This document shows, piece after piece, positions 28,343-37,699 of a stretch of DNA of 64,000 nucleotides; within the stretch, counting starts at the first letter, position 1, and each line of letters opens with the position of its first letter. The notes under the pieces were generated by a model. It was given only the letters and a program-made list of their open reading frames with translations. It was not told the DNA's origin and searched no databases. Both the position numbers and the translations under genes were made by a program. Source of the DNA: Sporanaerobium hydrogeniformans (GTDB taxonomy: Bacteria; Bacillota; Clostridia; Lachnospirales; Cellulosilyticaceae); the NCBI RefSeq assembly GCF_002735925.1, contig NZ_PEDL01000003.1, forward strand, positions 124,001-188,000. The letters are read 5' to 3'.

Positions 28343-28549
28343 AAATAAAAGAGAGTTTTTTTCTTTAGTAAGTTTAGACTACTAGAGGAAAAGACTTTTT
28401 TTGCTTTTAGAAGCATGTTATAAAAAAGTTTATTTTTAGAAAAACAAGAAGGGAAGATTTTATGGATTAGGACTTTCAAATTCATAAAAATAGGTTATAA
28501 TAAGAAAAGTATATAGGGTAGACTGATAATAAGAGGAGAGAAAGATTGT

Positions 28550-29812
28550 ATGATCTCACAATTTGGAGCCATGCGTAAGTTAGCCATAATGGGGGGAACA
28601 TTTGATCCTATTCATATTGGACATCTTGTAACGGCAGAAGAAGTAAGACAGGAATTTGATATTGATGAAGTACTATTTATACCAACAGGTCATCCCCCTC
28701 ATAAAGCCAGCATTAATATGACGACGAGTGAACATCGCTATTTGATGACCGTACTTGCAACAGCAGCTAATCCTAGTTTTAAGGTCTCTAAATTAGAGAT
28801 TAATAGAGAAGGTGTTACCTATACCATTGATACGATTAAAGAACTTAAAAAAATTTATGGTGAACAGGTAAAGCTATATTTTATTACAGGTGCAGATGCC
28901 ATTCATAAAATATTAACGTGGAAATCTTCAGAGGAGCTTTTGCAAATCTGTGAATTTGTAGCAGTAACAAGACCAGGCTATAATAAAGAAGAGTTAATTA
29001 AACAAATTGAGGAACTTAAAAGAAAATATGAGACGAATATTCATTTTCTTGAGGTACCAGCTTTAGCTATTTCATCTTCTGATATTCGTTATCGGATTGA
29101 AAATCAAAAGCCTATTAAATATTTAGTGCCTCCTGAAGTTGAAAATTATATAAAAAAATATAAATTATATCATTATGCCATTTGTTTAACAACTGAGAAA
29201 AGAGAAAAGATGTGTGCTTATGTGGCTAAGCGTTTATCCGCTAAACGTTATGCACATACAAAAGGAGTTATCGAAATGGCTCTGGAATTTGCTAGGGTGC
29301 ATCAACTAAACTATGATGAAGTCTTTTTAGCAGCACTTTTTCATGATGTAGCAAAAGAGATTTCTGGGGATGAAAAAAGAAAACTTTGTAAGGCTTATGA
29401 TATTACTTTAGATGCCTTTGAAGAAAAGCATATTGATTTAGCTCATGGTAAAATAGCAGCTGAGTTGCTAAAAAGAGATTGGCACATTACAACTCCCTCT
29501 GTTTTACAAAGTATTGCTTCTCATACTATTGGACGACCTTATATGACAGATTTAGAAAAGGTTATTTATTTAGCAGATATGACAGAAGCAGGACGTAGCC
29601 CGTATAAAGCAAAAGAGGAAATTCGTCACTTAGCTATGTATGATTTAAATGAAGCAATGTACGTAGCGCTCTGTTCTTCTTATAACTATGTCACCAATAT
29701 ACTAAAGCAGGAGGCACATCCTATTACGACGATGCTAATTGCAGAATACGAGAAAGTTAGGACTAAAAGTGAGCGAAAGGAGCAAACACAATTTGAACAA
29801 AGAGATACTTGA
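28550..29812 (+). CDS. Fused NadD nicotinate-nucleotide adenylyltransferase and YqeK HD phosphohydrolase
   Basis: 420 aa, two enzymes in one chain. Residues ~8-205 are NadD, which makes deamido-NAD from nicotinate mononucleotide and [15 protein letters not shown] with HxGH at 22-25 and [20 protein letters not shown] near 185. Residues ~215-405 are YqeK, an HD-domain diadenosine tetraphosphate hydrolase: [26 protein letters not shown] (HD near 266) and [23 protein letters not shown]. In most Firmicutes nadD and yqeK are separate adjacent genes, so this is a fusion with no stop between them. AGGAGAG precedes ATG 28550; ATG 28571 is an alternative. rsfS overlaps its end. Confidence 0.9.
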   Translation: MISQFGAMRKLAIMGGTFDPIHIGHLVTAEEVRQEFDIDEVLFIPTGHPPHKASINMTTSEHRYLMTVLATAANPSFKVSKLEINREGVTYTIDTIKELKKIYGEQVKLYFITGADAIHKILTWKSSEELLQICEFVAVTRPGYNKEELIKQIEELKRKYETNIHFLEVPALAISSSDIRYRIENQKPIKYLVPPEVENYIKKYKLYHYAICLTTEKREKMCAYVAKRLSAKRYAHTKGVIEMALEFARVHQLNYDEVFLAALFHDVAKEISGDEKRKLCKAYDITLDAFEEKHIDLAHGKIAAELLKRDWHITTPSVLQSIASHTIGRPYMTDLEKVIYLADMTEAGRSPYKAKEEIRHLAMYDLNEAMYVALCSSYNYVTNILKQEAHPITTMLIAEYEKVRTKSERKEQTQFEQRDT

Positions 29813-30140
29813 TTGTGCGAAAAAAATATTTACAATCATTAATAAGAAAAGTATACAGGGAATTGATGTTTTAGATGTCCACGAATTAACTCCACTAGCA
29901 GATATATTTATTATTGCAACAGCTTCTAATATCAGGCAAACTCAAGCTATTGCAAATGATGTGGAGGATATGCTCATAGAAGAAGGTATCCGTTTGCGTC
30001 AAAAGGAAGGCTATCAGACTGCAAAATGGATTTTGATGGATTATGGTAACATTATTATTCATATTTTACATGAGGAAGAAGCAGAGTTTTATGGTTTAAA
30101 TCGTTTGTGGAAGGATGCCCCCAAATTTACTTTTGAATAG
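29793..30140 (+). CDS. rsfS: Ribosome silencing factor RsfS
   Basis: Binds L14 and blocks subunit joining under starvation. 115 aa from TTG 29793, ten bases after AAAGGAG (29776-29782); this start gives the normal family length and overlaps the nadD-yqeK end by 20 bases. Signatures: [47 protein letters not shown]. Upstream in-frame ATGs would extend it into the previous gene without a binding site. Confidence 0.93.
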   Translation: MNKEILDCAKKIFTIINKKSIQGIDVLDVHELTPLADIFIIATASNIRQTQAIANDVEDMLIEEGIRLRQKEGYQTAKWILMDYGNIIIHILHEEEAEFYGLNRLWKDAPKFTFE

Positions 30141-30143
30141 ATG

Positions 30144-30188
30144 AAAGGCTTGTTATTAATCCTAAAAGGTTAAGTAACAAGCCTTTTT
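30144..30188. terminator. Terminator between rsfS and the convergent carboxypeptidase gene
   Basis: AAAGGCTTGTTA (30144-30155) pairs with TAACAAGCCTTT (30175-30186), followed by T on the plus strand. Convergent genes share it. Confidence 0.75.
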
Positions 30189-30201
30189 ATGTTGATTATC
30201 A

Positions 30202-31533
30202 TTATTTAAGTAGTTTGTCCAAGTTTATCTTGACTTTTTGACGATGGCGTTTCCTTTTCCATTTAAAGGATAATAAAAGAAATAAACTTCCTACAATAGT
30301 AATGATTATAGCGAAAAGAATTTTATAAGAGATAGGAAAAAGTGACTCAGGTGTAGGAGACACTGTGATATAAGGGGAGGGTAAATAAGAGATATCTTGA
30401 ATGACTAACGTGTTTTTAGCAAGAATTTCACTTTTATATAAATAAGTAATTTCCCCAATGGTACTCCCTTTAGTTATTCCAAGAGTTAAATAATCGGGTA
30501 GTTTCATTTGAGTAGTAATATCGCGTTCTTTAATATCTTTACGCATTAAAATAGAGAGCGGATTTTGAGTACCAATGGATACATTACCAGCTTGATAGAG
30601 TTCTCCACTTCTTATACTATAAAGCGGCAAGGTTTTTAATGTTGTTTGAGGACTATGAAGTGAAAGTGTACGATAAGCATTAAAACCATAGTCCAATAAA
30701 GCATTGGTATCTGCATACATCATTTCCTTGTCATCTGCTTTCAAGATAACTACTACAAGCTCTACCTCTCCTTTTTTAGCCATAGTAACTAATGTATGAC
30801 GAGCAATATCTGTATAGCCGGTTTTTCCACCAATAACATCGGGTCGATAGAGGCGACTATTTCTTTTTTCATTCATTAGACCATGTTGTTGAGAAAAATA
30901 ACGAACCTCGTTTGTTTTATTGGTATAAGGAATTTGATAAGTTTTATGACTCATAATTTCTAAAAAGTAGGAATTAGTCATTAAATAACTAGAAATAAGA
31001 GCCATATCATAGGCTGTCGTATAATGATTTTCATTATCTAGACCATGAGGATTCATAAAATTTGTATTTTTAGCTCCTAACTCTTTAGCACGTTCTGTCA
31101 TACGTACTGCAAAATTTTCAATACTACCACTCGTAGCTTCTGCAAGTCCATTAGCAACCTCATTGGCAGATTCGAGAAGTAAACCATGAAGAGCTTGGTC
31201 CACAGTTATTTCCTCGCCAACATCTAGCGCAATATGGCTGCTTCCTCTTTCAATACCATAGATAGCTTCTTTAGAAAAGGTAACCCTATCGGTAGGTTTT
31301 AGGTTTTCAATGGTTAATAGGGCAGTCATAAGTTTTGTAATACTGGCGGGATAGTGCCTATCTTCAGCATTTTTTTGATAAAGAATGGTTTTAGATTTAA
31401 CATCCATTAAAATAGCAGAAGTAGCGCTAACAGCAGGTGCTTGATAAGCAACCTCTGTCGCTAGTAAGCTTTGGGCACACAAACTGAAGACAAGTAGATA
31501 ATGGCTCAGTTTAAGTAAACGTTTAAATTTCAT
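30202..31533 (-). CDS. D-alanyl-D-alanine carboxypeptidase (PBP5/DacF type)
   Basis: Low-molecular-mass penicillin-binding protein that trims the terminal D-Ala of peptidoglycan stems. A signal peptide (about 1-26) leads to the S11 peptidase domain with SxxK (PASITKLMT), SxN (ESANEV) and KTG (GGKTGYTD). A C-terminal beta-domain and a membrane helix (KILFAIIITIVGSLFLLL) with a basic tail anchor it outside the cell. 443 aa from the ATG at 31533, preceded on the minus strand by AGAAAGGGG; an ATG at 31560 has no such site. Transcribed divergently from comEA. Resembles sporulation DacF/DacB but the exact paralogue is not resolved. Confidence 0.9.
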   Translation of the reverse strand: MKFKRLLKLSHYLLVFSLCAQSLLATEVAYQAPAVSATSAILMDVKSKTILYQKNAEDRHYPASITKLMTALLTIENLKPTDRVTFSKEAIYGIERGSSHIALDVGEEITVDQALHGLLLESANEVANGLAEATSGSIENFAVRMTERAKELGAKNTNFMNPHGLDNENHYTTAYDMALISSYLMTNSYFLEIMSHKTYQIPYTNKTNEVRYFSQQHGLMNEKRNSRLYRPDVIGGKTGYTDIARHTLVTMAKKGEVELVVVILKADDKEMMYADTNALLDYGFNAYRTLSLHSPQTTLKTLPLYSIRSGELYQAGNVSIGTQNPLSILMRKDIKERDITTQMKLPDYLTLGITKGSTIGEITYLYKSEILAKNTLVIQDISYLPSPYITVSPTPESLFPISYKILFAIIITIVGSLFLLLSFKWKRKRHRQKVKINLDKLLK

Positions 31534-31647
31534 TGTTTGACGACCCCTTTCTCTTATCAATTATAACAAATGTCTTTTAAATTAGTAAGGGTAAACTGAC
31601 TAATTTATTAAAAAAATGTTAAAACTTTATGCAAGAGGTGCATAAAA

Positions 31648-32322
31648 ATGAAAGATGAAAAAAAATACAAAAACATAGGTCTTTTAGTAGGTATAGGTAT
31701 CCTACTAGCTATAGGTTACGGTGTACAGCAGATAGAGCGTCCACTTGTTGATAAATGTATACAGGAGGAACAAATAGCACAAGTATCTAAGGAAGTTCAA
31801 GTTCAAGAAATAACAACTCAAGATACAGTAGAAGTTTCCTTGCCTTCACCAGAAGTTACACGTGAGGTACCTGTTTATATTTGTGGAGAAGTTGTTAAGC
31901 CAGGTGTTTATTACATGAAAGAAGGGGCTATTCTAGCAGAATTGATGACTATGTGTGGCGGCTTAACGGAGGAAGCAGAACCCTATTATTTAAATCTAGC
32001 AAGTCCTGTTATCCCTCATGAAAAAATAGTTGTACCAAAAGTTGGAGAAGAAATTGACAAATTTGCTAATTCATATGACAATAGAGAAGAGTACTTGGGA
32101 AACAAGCAAGAAGTCTCTTCAAAAGAAGGTCAAAAAATAAACATTAATAGTGCAAGTGAAGCCCAGCTTCAAGAGTTGCCAGGTATTGGAAAAGTCAAAG
32201 CAGCAGCCATTGTTGCTTACAGAGAAGAAAAAGGTGGCTTTAAGGATATAAATGAGTTGCTTCAGATATCTGGAATAGGAGAGAAGACCTTAGAAAAAAT
32301 AAGAGACTTAGTGACACGATAG
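31648..32322 (+). CDS. comEA: ComEA-like DNA receptor (SLBB + helix-hairpin-helix)
   Basis: Membrane-anchored DNA-binding protein of natural transformation. N-terminal helix (about 9-24), a linker, an SLBB domain (about 75-125, VPVYICGEVVKPGVYYMKEG), and two helix-hairpin-helix motifs (about 160-224, ELPGIGKVKAAAIVAYREEKG and ISGIGEKTLEKI). AAGAGGTG precedes the ATG. In B. subtilis comEA is followed by comEB and comEC; here a two-component system and a GerMN lipoprotein separate it from comEC. Confidence 0.88.
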   Translation: MKDEKKYKNIGLLVGIGILLAIGYGVQQIERPLVDKCIQEEQIAQVSKEVQVQEITTQDTVEVSLPSPEVTREVPVYICGEVVKPGVYYMKEGAILAELMTMCGGLTEEAEPYYLNLASPVIPHEKIVVPKVGEEIDKFANSYDNREEYLGNKQEVSSKEGQKININSASEAQLQELPGIGKVKAAAIVAYREEKGGFKDINELLQISGIGEKTLEKIRDLVTR

Positions 32323-32340
32323 AATGAGGGAGGATCTAAA

Positions 32341-33027
32341 ATGAATAGTAAAATTTTAGTAGTAGATGATGAGAAACTTATTGTCAAAGGTATCAAGTTT
32401 AGCCTCGAACAAGAAGGCTGGGAAGTTGATGCAGCTTATGACGGGGAAGAAGCGCTTAATAATGTGCGTAACGGAAAATATGATGTAATGATTTTAGATG
32501 TGATGTTACCTAAATATAATGGATTAGAGGTATGTCAATTAGTAAGAGAGTTCTCTAATATTCCCATTATCATGCTAACTGCTAAAGGTGAGGACATGGA
32601 TAAAATAATGGGACTTGAGTATGGGGCAGATGACTATGTAACAAAGCCGTTTAACATTTTGGAGCTAAAAGCACGTATTAAAGCCATTTTGAGAAGATCA
32701 ACACATGTTGAAAAGGAACCTAATAAAAAGGTAATTGAAGTAGGCGAGTTACGTCTAGAAGTAAATAGTCGTCGTGTATTTATTAAAGAACAAGAAATCA
32801 ATTTAACTGCTAAGGAATTTGATATTCTTGAACTCTTTGCAACACATCCAGGTAAAGTATATAGTCGTGACCAACTACTAGATACTATTTGGGGACATGA
32901 ATATCCTGGTGATGTGCGTACGGTGGATGTACATGTAAGGAGACTTAGAGAAAAGGTGGAGCCTAATCCAGGACAACCTGAATATATCTATACAAAATGG
33001 GGGGTAGGTTATTATTTTAAAGATTAG
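32341..33027 (+). CDS. OmpR/PhoB family response regulator
   Basis: 228 aa. Receiver domain (1-120): acidic Asp10-Asp11, phosphoacceptor Asp53 in MILDVMLPKYNG, and Lys102 in VTKPF. C-terminal winged-helix domain (about 130-226) with LTAKEFDILELFATHPGKVYS and VDVHVRRLREKVEPNP. GAGGGAGGATC precedes the ATG. One base separates it from the kinase gene, so the two are a cognate pair. WalR/PhoP-like by overall sequence; targets unknown. Confidence 0.92.
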   Translation: MNSKILVVDDEKLIVKGIKFSLEQEGWEVDAAYDGEEALNNVRNGKYDVMILDVMLPKYNGLEVCQLVREFSNIPIIMLTAKGEDMDKIMGLEYGADDYVTKPFNILELKARIKAILRRSTHVEKEPNKKVIEVGELRLEVNSRRVFIKEQEINLTAKEFDILELFATHPGKVYSRDQLLDTIWGHEYPGDVRTVDVHVRRLREKVEPNPGQPEYIYTKWGVGYYFKD

Positions 33028-33028
33028 A

Positions 33029-34471
33029 ATGAAGTGGTTTCAAAGCTTAAGATGGCGCCTACTTGTCTTATTCTTCATTGTGAGTTTTATGCCACTTACT
33101 TTTTTCTCTTCTGTACTTTTAAGTCGTATGGAATTTTATTTTGTAAAAAAGGCACAGCAGGAGTGGCTCAGTAAAGCCAATTTAGTGTCTATACAAACTA
33201 AAGAAGGAAATTACTTAAAAGATGCGAGTAATTATAACTATTTTTCTTCTCGAATCATAGAGATGAGTAAGGAAAAAGACTTTGATTGTCGTATTTTAGT
33301 GGTGGATAAATATGGTTTTGTTGTAGTAGACTCTAGCTTTACTGCTCTTAACAAAACCATTATGAATAAACAGATTTTTGATGCACTTAATAAAAAAGAT
33401 AGTGCAGAGAAATATCAGCTTGGCGATCAAACTATTATTAATGCTGCTGTTTCTGTTCCAGATAAAAATAATAAAGATGAAGTGTTAGGAGTTGTTATTT
33501 TATCTGGTAACATTGACTCCGTATACAAGTCATTAGCTGACATGAAGAGTCAGATTTATCTTCTTTCTTTAGTCACGAGTTTATTTGTAGGAATTCTATG
33601 CTTTGTCACATCCTCACTGATTACAAAACCTTTGAAAACTTTAATGAAGTTTGTACAACGTATTACAACAGGTCAGCTTGATCAAAAAGTAGATGTTGTA
33701 GGGAAGGATGAAATTGCAGAGCTAGGCAATGCATTTAACCATATGGCTGAGCAATTGCAACGAGTAGAGCAATCACGTCAAGAATTTGTATCCAATGTAT
33801 CTCATGAATTAAAAACGCCCCTTTCTTCAATTAAAGTGTTGACAGAGTCTCTTATTTTTCAAGAGAATGTACCAGTAGAAATGTATAAGGAATTTTTTAC
33901 AGATATTAATTCAGAAGTAGATCGTTTAAATAATATTATTTCTGATCTTTTAACATTAGTACGTTTAGACCAACGAGAAGTCCCACTCAATATTAATACG
34001 GTCAACCTGAATGATGTGACACAAGGTATACTCAAAAGACTTATTCCACTAGCGAAGAAGAAGGAAATTAAATTAATTTATGAAAGTCATAAAGATATTA
34101 CAGCAGAAATTGATGAAGTGAAATTTACTTTAGCTATTTCTAATCTTATTGAAAATGCCATTAAATACACACCTAATGGTGGGGAAGTAAAGGTCATTAT
34201 TCAAAGTGATTTACAGGATGTCTTTATTACAGTCAAAGATACAGGGATTGGGATTGCAAAAGAAGAGCAGTCTAAAATCTTTGAACGGTTTTATCGTACG
34301 GATAAAACACGCAATCGTGAAACAGGAGGTACAGGTTTAGGTCTTGCCATTACTTATAAAACTATTGTGATGCATAATGGGGCAATTGTAGTAGAAAGTG
34401 AAGAAGGAGAAGGGTCTACCTTTGTTATACAAATACCTCTTCGCCATGTTTGGGAAGGAGGCACTCGATGA
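33029..34471 (+). CDS. Membrane sensor histidine kinase
   Basis: 480 aa. Two membrane helices (about 9-31 and 176-198) enclose a ~145-residue extracytoplasmic sensor with a PAS/Cache-like stretch (DCRILVVDKYGFVVVDSS). Then a HAMP linker (about 198-250), the HisKA dimerisation domain with His259 in NVSHELKTPLSS, and HATPase_c with N box NLIENAIKYTPNGG, G1 DTGIGIAKEE and G2 GGTGLGLAIT. WalK-like architecture. The binding site is weak, consistent with coupling to the regulator one base upstream. The 3' end overlaps the lipoprotein start by 4 bases. Confidence 0.92.
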   Translation: MKWFQSLRWRLLVLFFIVSFMPLTFFSSVLLSRMEFYFVKKAQQEWLSKANLVSIQTKEGNYLKDASNYNYFSSRIIEMSKEKDFDCRILVVDKYGFVVVDSSFTALNKTIMNKQIFDALNKKDSAEKYQLGDQTIINAAVSVPDKNNKDEVLGVVILSGNIDSVYKSLADMKSQIYLLSLVTSLFVGILCFVTSSLITKPLKTLMKFVQRITTGQLDQKVDVVGKDEIAELGNAFNHMAEQLQRVEQSRQEFVSNVSHELKTPLSSIKVLTESLIFQENVPVEMYKEFFTDINSEVDRLNNIISDLLTLVRLDQREVPLNINTVNLNDVTQGILKRLIPLAKKKEIKLIYESHKDITAEIDEVKFTLAISNLIENAIKYTPNGGEVKVIIQSDLQDVFITVKDTGIGIAKEEQSKIFERFYRTDKTRNRETGGTGLGLAITYKTIVMHNGAIVVESEEGEGSTFVIQIPLRHVWEGGTR

Positions 34472-35424
34472 AAAAACGCATATTTAGCTTATTATTAGGA
34501 CTTAGCTTAATAAGCATGGCTTTAGTAGGCTGTGAATCTCAAGTTCATCAAGAAGAGTTAGAAAATAGTTTAAAAGTGTATTTTTATAATGCTGAGGATG
34601 GAAGTTTGATTACAGAAAATGTGGCTGTAGATTTGGCACCCAATACACCAAGTGATAAATTGTTAGACGTGGTTATAAAAGCCTTGTATAAGGGAGCCCA
34701 AACAACAAATACGTTACAAACAAAATTAACCTTACCAATTGATGCTATTAGTTTAAAGGATGGGATTGTAAGTATTAACTTTGATGGAACGTATGAGCTA
34801 CTTTCACCACAAGAACAAATTGCTACGCGTGCTTCACTTGTTTATTCCCTTACTCAATTAGACTTTGTAAAAGCCGTTGATTTTTCTATGAAAGGTAAGC
34901 CACTAACTAATTTAATGGGAGATGTAATTGGCGCTGTAACATATAATGATGTGGTTACAAATGTTTTAGAACCTAATCCACCAACTACACAACAAAAAAT
35001 TAAGCTTTATTTTGCTAATGCAGAGGGAACAGCATTAGTGAAAGAAGAAAGGATGATTTTAACTAACAACAGCATTCCTCTCGAGCGCTATGTGGTAGAA
35101 GAGCTTATTAAAGGGCCACAGATAGAGGGATTGCATGCTACGCTTCCAAAAGAAACAAAGCTTAATGCCATTACAACTAAGGATGGTGTTTGTCAGGTGG
35201 ACTTATCTTTTGATATCAAATCAAAGCATTTTACCTCATCGCTTAGTAAAAAATTAATGGTGTATTCTATTGTCAATGCTTTAACAGATTTACCAGAGCC
35301 TAAAAAATCAGATATTCGTAAAGTTGCTTTTTTGATTGATGGAAAAAAAGAGAGTGAGTTTAGTAAAGATATTGATTTAAGTGAATTCCTAGGAAGGGAT
35401 GAATCACTCATTGCGAAAGATTAA
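34468..35424 (+). CDS. GerMN-domain lipoprotein
   Basis: 318 aa from ATG 34468, seven bases after AAGGAGG. Signal peptide with lipobox LVGC (Cys about residue 21), so it is likely lipidated and outside the membrane. Two tandem GerMN domains (about 35-155 and 175-300), each with the pattern KVYFYNAEDGSLI / KLYFANAEGTALV and a later VSINFDGTYELLS / CQVDLSFDIKS. B. subtilis GerM is a spore-associated lipoprotein with the same domain. Overlap with the kinase (ATGA) suggests it serves or reports to that sensor; inference. It overlaps comEC by 26 bases. Confidence 0.88.
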   Translation: MKKRIFSLLLGLSLISMALVGCESQVHQEELENSLKVYFYNAEDGSLITENVAVDLAPNTPSDKLLDVVIKALYKGAQTTNTLQTKLTLPIDAISLKDGIVSINFDGTYELLSPQEQIATRASLVYSLTQLDFVKAVDFSMKGKPLTNLMGDVIGAVTYNDVVTNVLEPNPPTTQQKIKLYFANAEGTALVKEERMILTNNSIPLERYVVEELIKGPQIEGLHATLPKETKLNAITTKDGVCQVDLSFDIKSKHFTSSLSKKLMVYSIVNALTDLPEPKKSDIRKVAFLIDGKKESEFSKDIDLSEFLGRDESLIAKD

Positions 35425-37699
35425 AAGACCCCTTGTAGGGGGGGCAGTTTATATAGTTATTGGGATAATAGGGGGAGAAATGGTATGTCAAAAGGCACCA
35501 TTTCTCCTTTTATTGCTAGTATTTCTTTTGATAAGCCTCATAGGGTGGTGGTATATAAAATATGAATTGGCCATTGCCTATTTGTGTTGCTTTCTTTTAG
35601 GATTAGGGGTGCTATTAGGCAACTCAACAGTAAAGGAAGAAAGTTGGCTAGAAAAAAGGCAGGTACTAACCTTAACAGGGATAGTCAAAGCATCTAAGGA
35701 GACAAGTTACAACAAACAAATTGAGCTTAGACAAGTAGCTTTATATGAAAAAGGGGGAGCCAAACATTTAAAATCTAATGTGCTTGTAGGGTTACCTTTA
35801 AGTGCTACTATAAAAGAAGGGGACTTAATAGAGGTGAAGGGAACTCTTGAGAAACCATTACCACCTATGAATCCAAGTGATTGGAATTATCCTTACTATT
35901 TAAAAAGCAAAAATCAAATCGGCTATTTAAAAGGAAAAGAAGTTAAGCAGTTAGGCTATAAGTTAACAATACTAGAAAAAATGCAGCAGAAGCTAAGAGA
36001 ACGTATTCATTATCTTTTTAAAAGTCAAGATAAAGGAATTATGTTAGCTTTATTAGGCGGTGAATCCGAAGAAATTCCTGATACGACCTATATGCTTTAT
36101 TCTCAAATGGGAGTGGTACATGTTTTAGCTATATCTGGTTTGCACGTAGGTTTGGTTTTAACGTTTCTATTAGGAATAGGTAGTTTGTTAGGTCTAAACT
36201 ATATTTTAAGGTATAGTGTAGCGGGCTGTTTGATTTGGTTTTATGCTTTTATGATGGGCGGTAGTACACCTACTCTTCGTGCAACAGTGATGTGCACTCT
36301 TTTTATCGTAGCTAGATGTTTGTGGGAACAAGAAGATGATTGGACAAGTCTTGCCATAGCAGCAGTTTTTCTTCTTTTAGACGCACCTTATCAGCTTTAT
36401 CAAGCAGGCTTTCAACTTTCTTTTGGTGCGGTAGGTGCACTCCTTTTAAGTAAGCTCCTTAAAAGAAAATGGGAAGAAAAGGGACGAAGATTAAAGAATT
36501 GGGAAATAAGTTTACTAAGTTGGGTAATGGTAACGCTTGTTCTATCTCCTCTTTTGGCATATCATTTTTTTGAGATTCCTTTTTTAACACAAGTGTTTAC
36601 TCCTTTTTTGGTTCCTCTTTTTTCATTACTTCTTTTAATTGGATGGGGGATCATAGGCATGAGCATTTTTTGTATGCCTTTAGCAGCTCAGTTAGGAGAT
36701 GCAGTGTGTGGTGTATTAGTATTAGTAGAGAAATTAGCAACGTGGGCTTGTAGTTGGCCTTTAGGGACATGGTGTATAGGTAGGCCGAATATGTGGGAGC
36801 TAATAGGTTATTATTTTTTGTTTACTTTAATAATAGGTTATTTATTAGGTTATTATGCACGCTCCATTTATCTTAAAGGAACTATCCTTATAAGTGGTTT
36901 ATATATCCTTGTTCAAAGTCTCCTTCCTATACCTCTTCGATTTACACAGCTTTATGTGGGACAAGGTGATGGAATGGTTATGACAACTCCTTATGGAGAG
37001 GTTTGGGTAATTGATGGAGGTAATAAAGGAAAAGGCAAGACACTAGAACGCTTTATTAAATATCAAGGTAAGAAACAAATAGATGCTCTTTTTGTTTCAC
37101 ATTCTGATCTTGACCATATTGGTGGTGTATTGGAACTTTTACAAAGTAACTTACGGATTAAAAAAGTTTTTCTATCTGCTACGGATTCTTCAGAGCTAGA
37201 ACAACAGCTTCTAGAAATATGTGAACAAAAACAAGTTTCCGTTCAGCGCCTTATACGAGGAGACTATTTTAAAAGAGGAGCTTTAGAGGTTCATATTTTG
37301 ACGCCTTTTAAAGGAGAAAGAGCCAATAACTCAAACGATAATTCTCTTAGTTGCTTTATTGGCTATAAACAATTTAATGCACTATGGACAGGTGATTTAT
37401 CAGCAAATGATGAGATGCGAGCCATTAATAAGTTAGGAAATATTGATGTTTTAAAGATAGCACATCATGGTTCCCGTACATCAACTCATGAAAAAACACT
37501 CTATGAAGTAAAACCTAAATATGCTATGATAAGCTGTGGTAAAGCTAATCGGTTCGGACACCCTCATGCAGAAGTCTTGAGACGTTTAGAGCTTCAAGAT
37601 ATATCTATCTTAAGAACAGATGAAAGAGGAGCTATTACATTTGAAACAGATGGGGACACATTAAAAATGTGGACTTATAGAAAGGGGGAAGAAGAATGA
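35399..37699 (+). CDS. comEC: ComEC/Rec2 DNA-uptake channel protein
   Basis: 766 aa. An N-terminal DUF4131 region with membrane helices and an OB-like part (about 30-185), the Competence membrane domain (about 200-480, HVLAISGLHVGLVL), and a C-terminal metallo-beta-lactamase domain (about 515-760) with SHSDLDHIGG, ALWTGDLSANDE and IAHHGSRTST. All metal-ligand motifs of a possible DNA-degrading domain are intact. Start ATG 35399 is very close to GGAAGGG; TTG 35411 is an alternative. With comEA it suggests competence or DNA-feeding capacity; other com genes are not in the window. Confidence 0.92.
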   Translation: MNHSLRKIKRPLVGGAVYIVIGIIGGEMVCQKAPFLLLLLVFLLISLIGWWYIKYELAIAYLCCFLLGLGVLLGNSTVKEESWLEKRQVLTLTGIVKASKETSYNKQIELRQVALYEKGGAKHLKSNVLVGLPLSATIKEGDLIEVKGTLEKPLPPMNPSDWNYPYYLKSKNQIGYLKGKEVKQLGYKLTILEKMQQKLRERIHYLFKSQDKGIMLALLGGESEEIPDTTYMLYSQMGVVHVLAISGLHVGLVLTFLLGIGSLLGLNYILRYSVAGCLIWFYAFMMGGSTPTLRATVMCTLFIVARCLWEQEDDWTSLAIAAVFLLLDAPYQLYQAGFQLSFGAVGALLLSKLLKRKWEEKGRRLKNWEISLLSWVMVTLVLSPLLAYHFFEIPFLTQVFTPFLVPLFSLLLLIGWGIIGMSIFCMPLAAQLGDAVCGVLVLVEKLATWACSWPLGTWCIGRPNMWELIGYYFLFTLIIGYLLGYYARSIYLKGTILISGLYILVQSLLPIPLRFTQLYVGQGDGMVMTTPYGEVWVIDGGNKGKGKTLERFIKYQGKKQIDALFVSHSDLDHIGGVLELLQSNLRIKKVFLSATDSSELEQQLLEICEQKQVSVQRLIRGDYFKRGALEVHILTPFKGERANNSNDNSLSCFIGYKQFNALWTGDLSANDEMRAINKLGNIDVLKIAHHGSRTSTHEKTLYEVKPKYAMISCGKANRFGHPHAEVLRRLELQDISILRTDERGAITFETDGDTLKMWTYRKGEEE

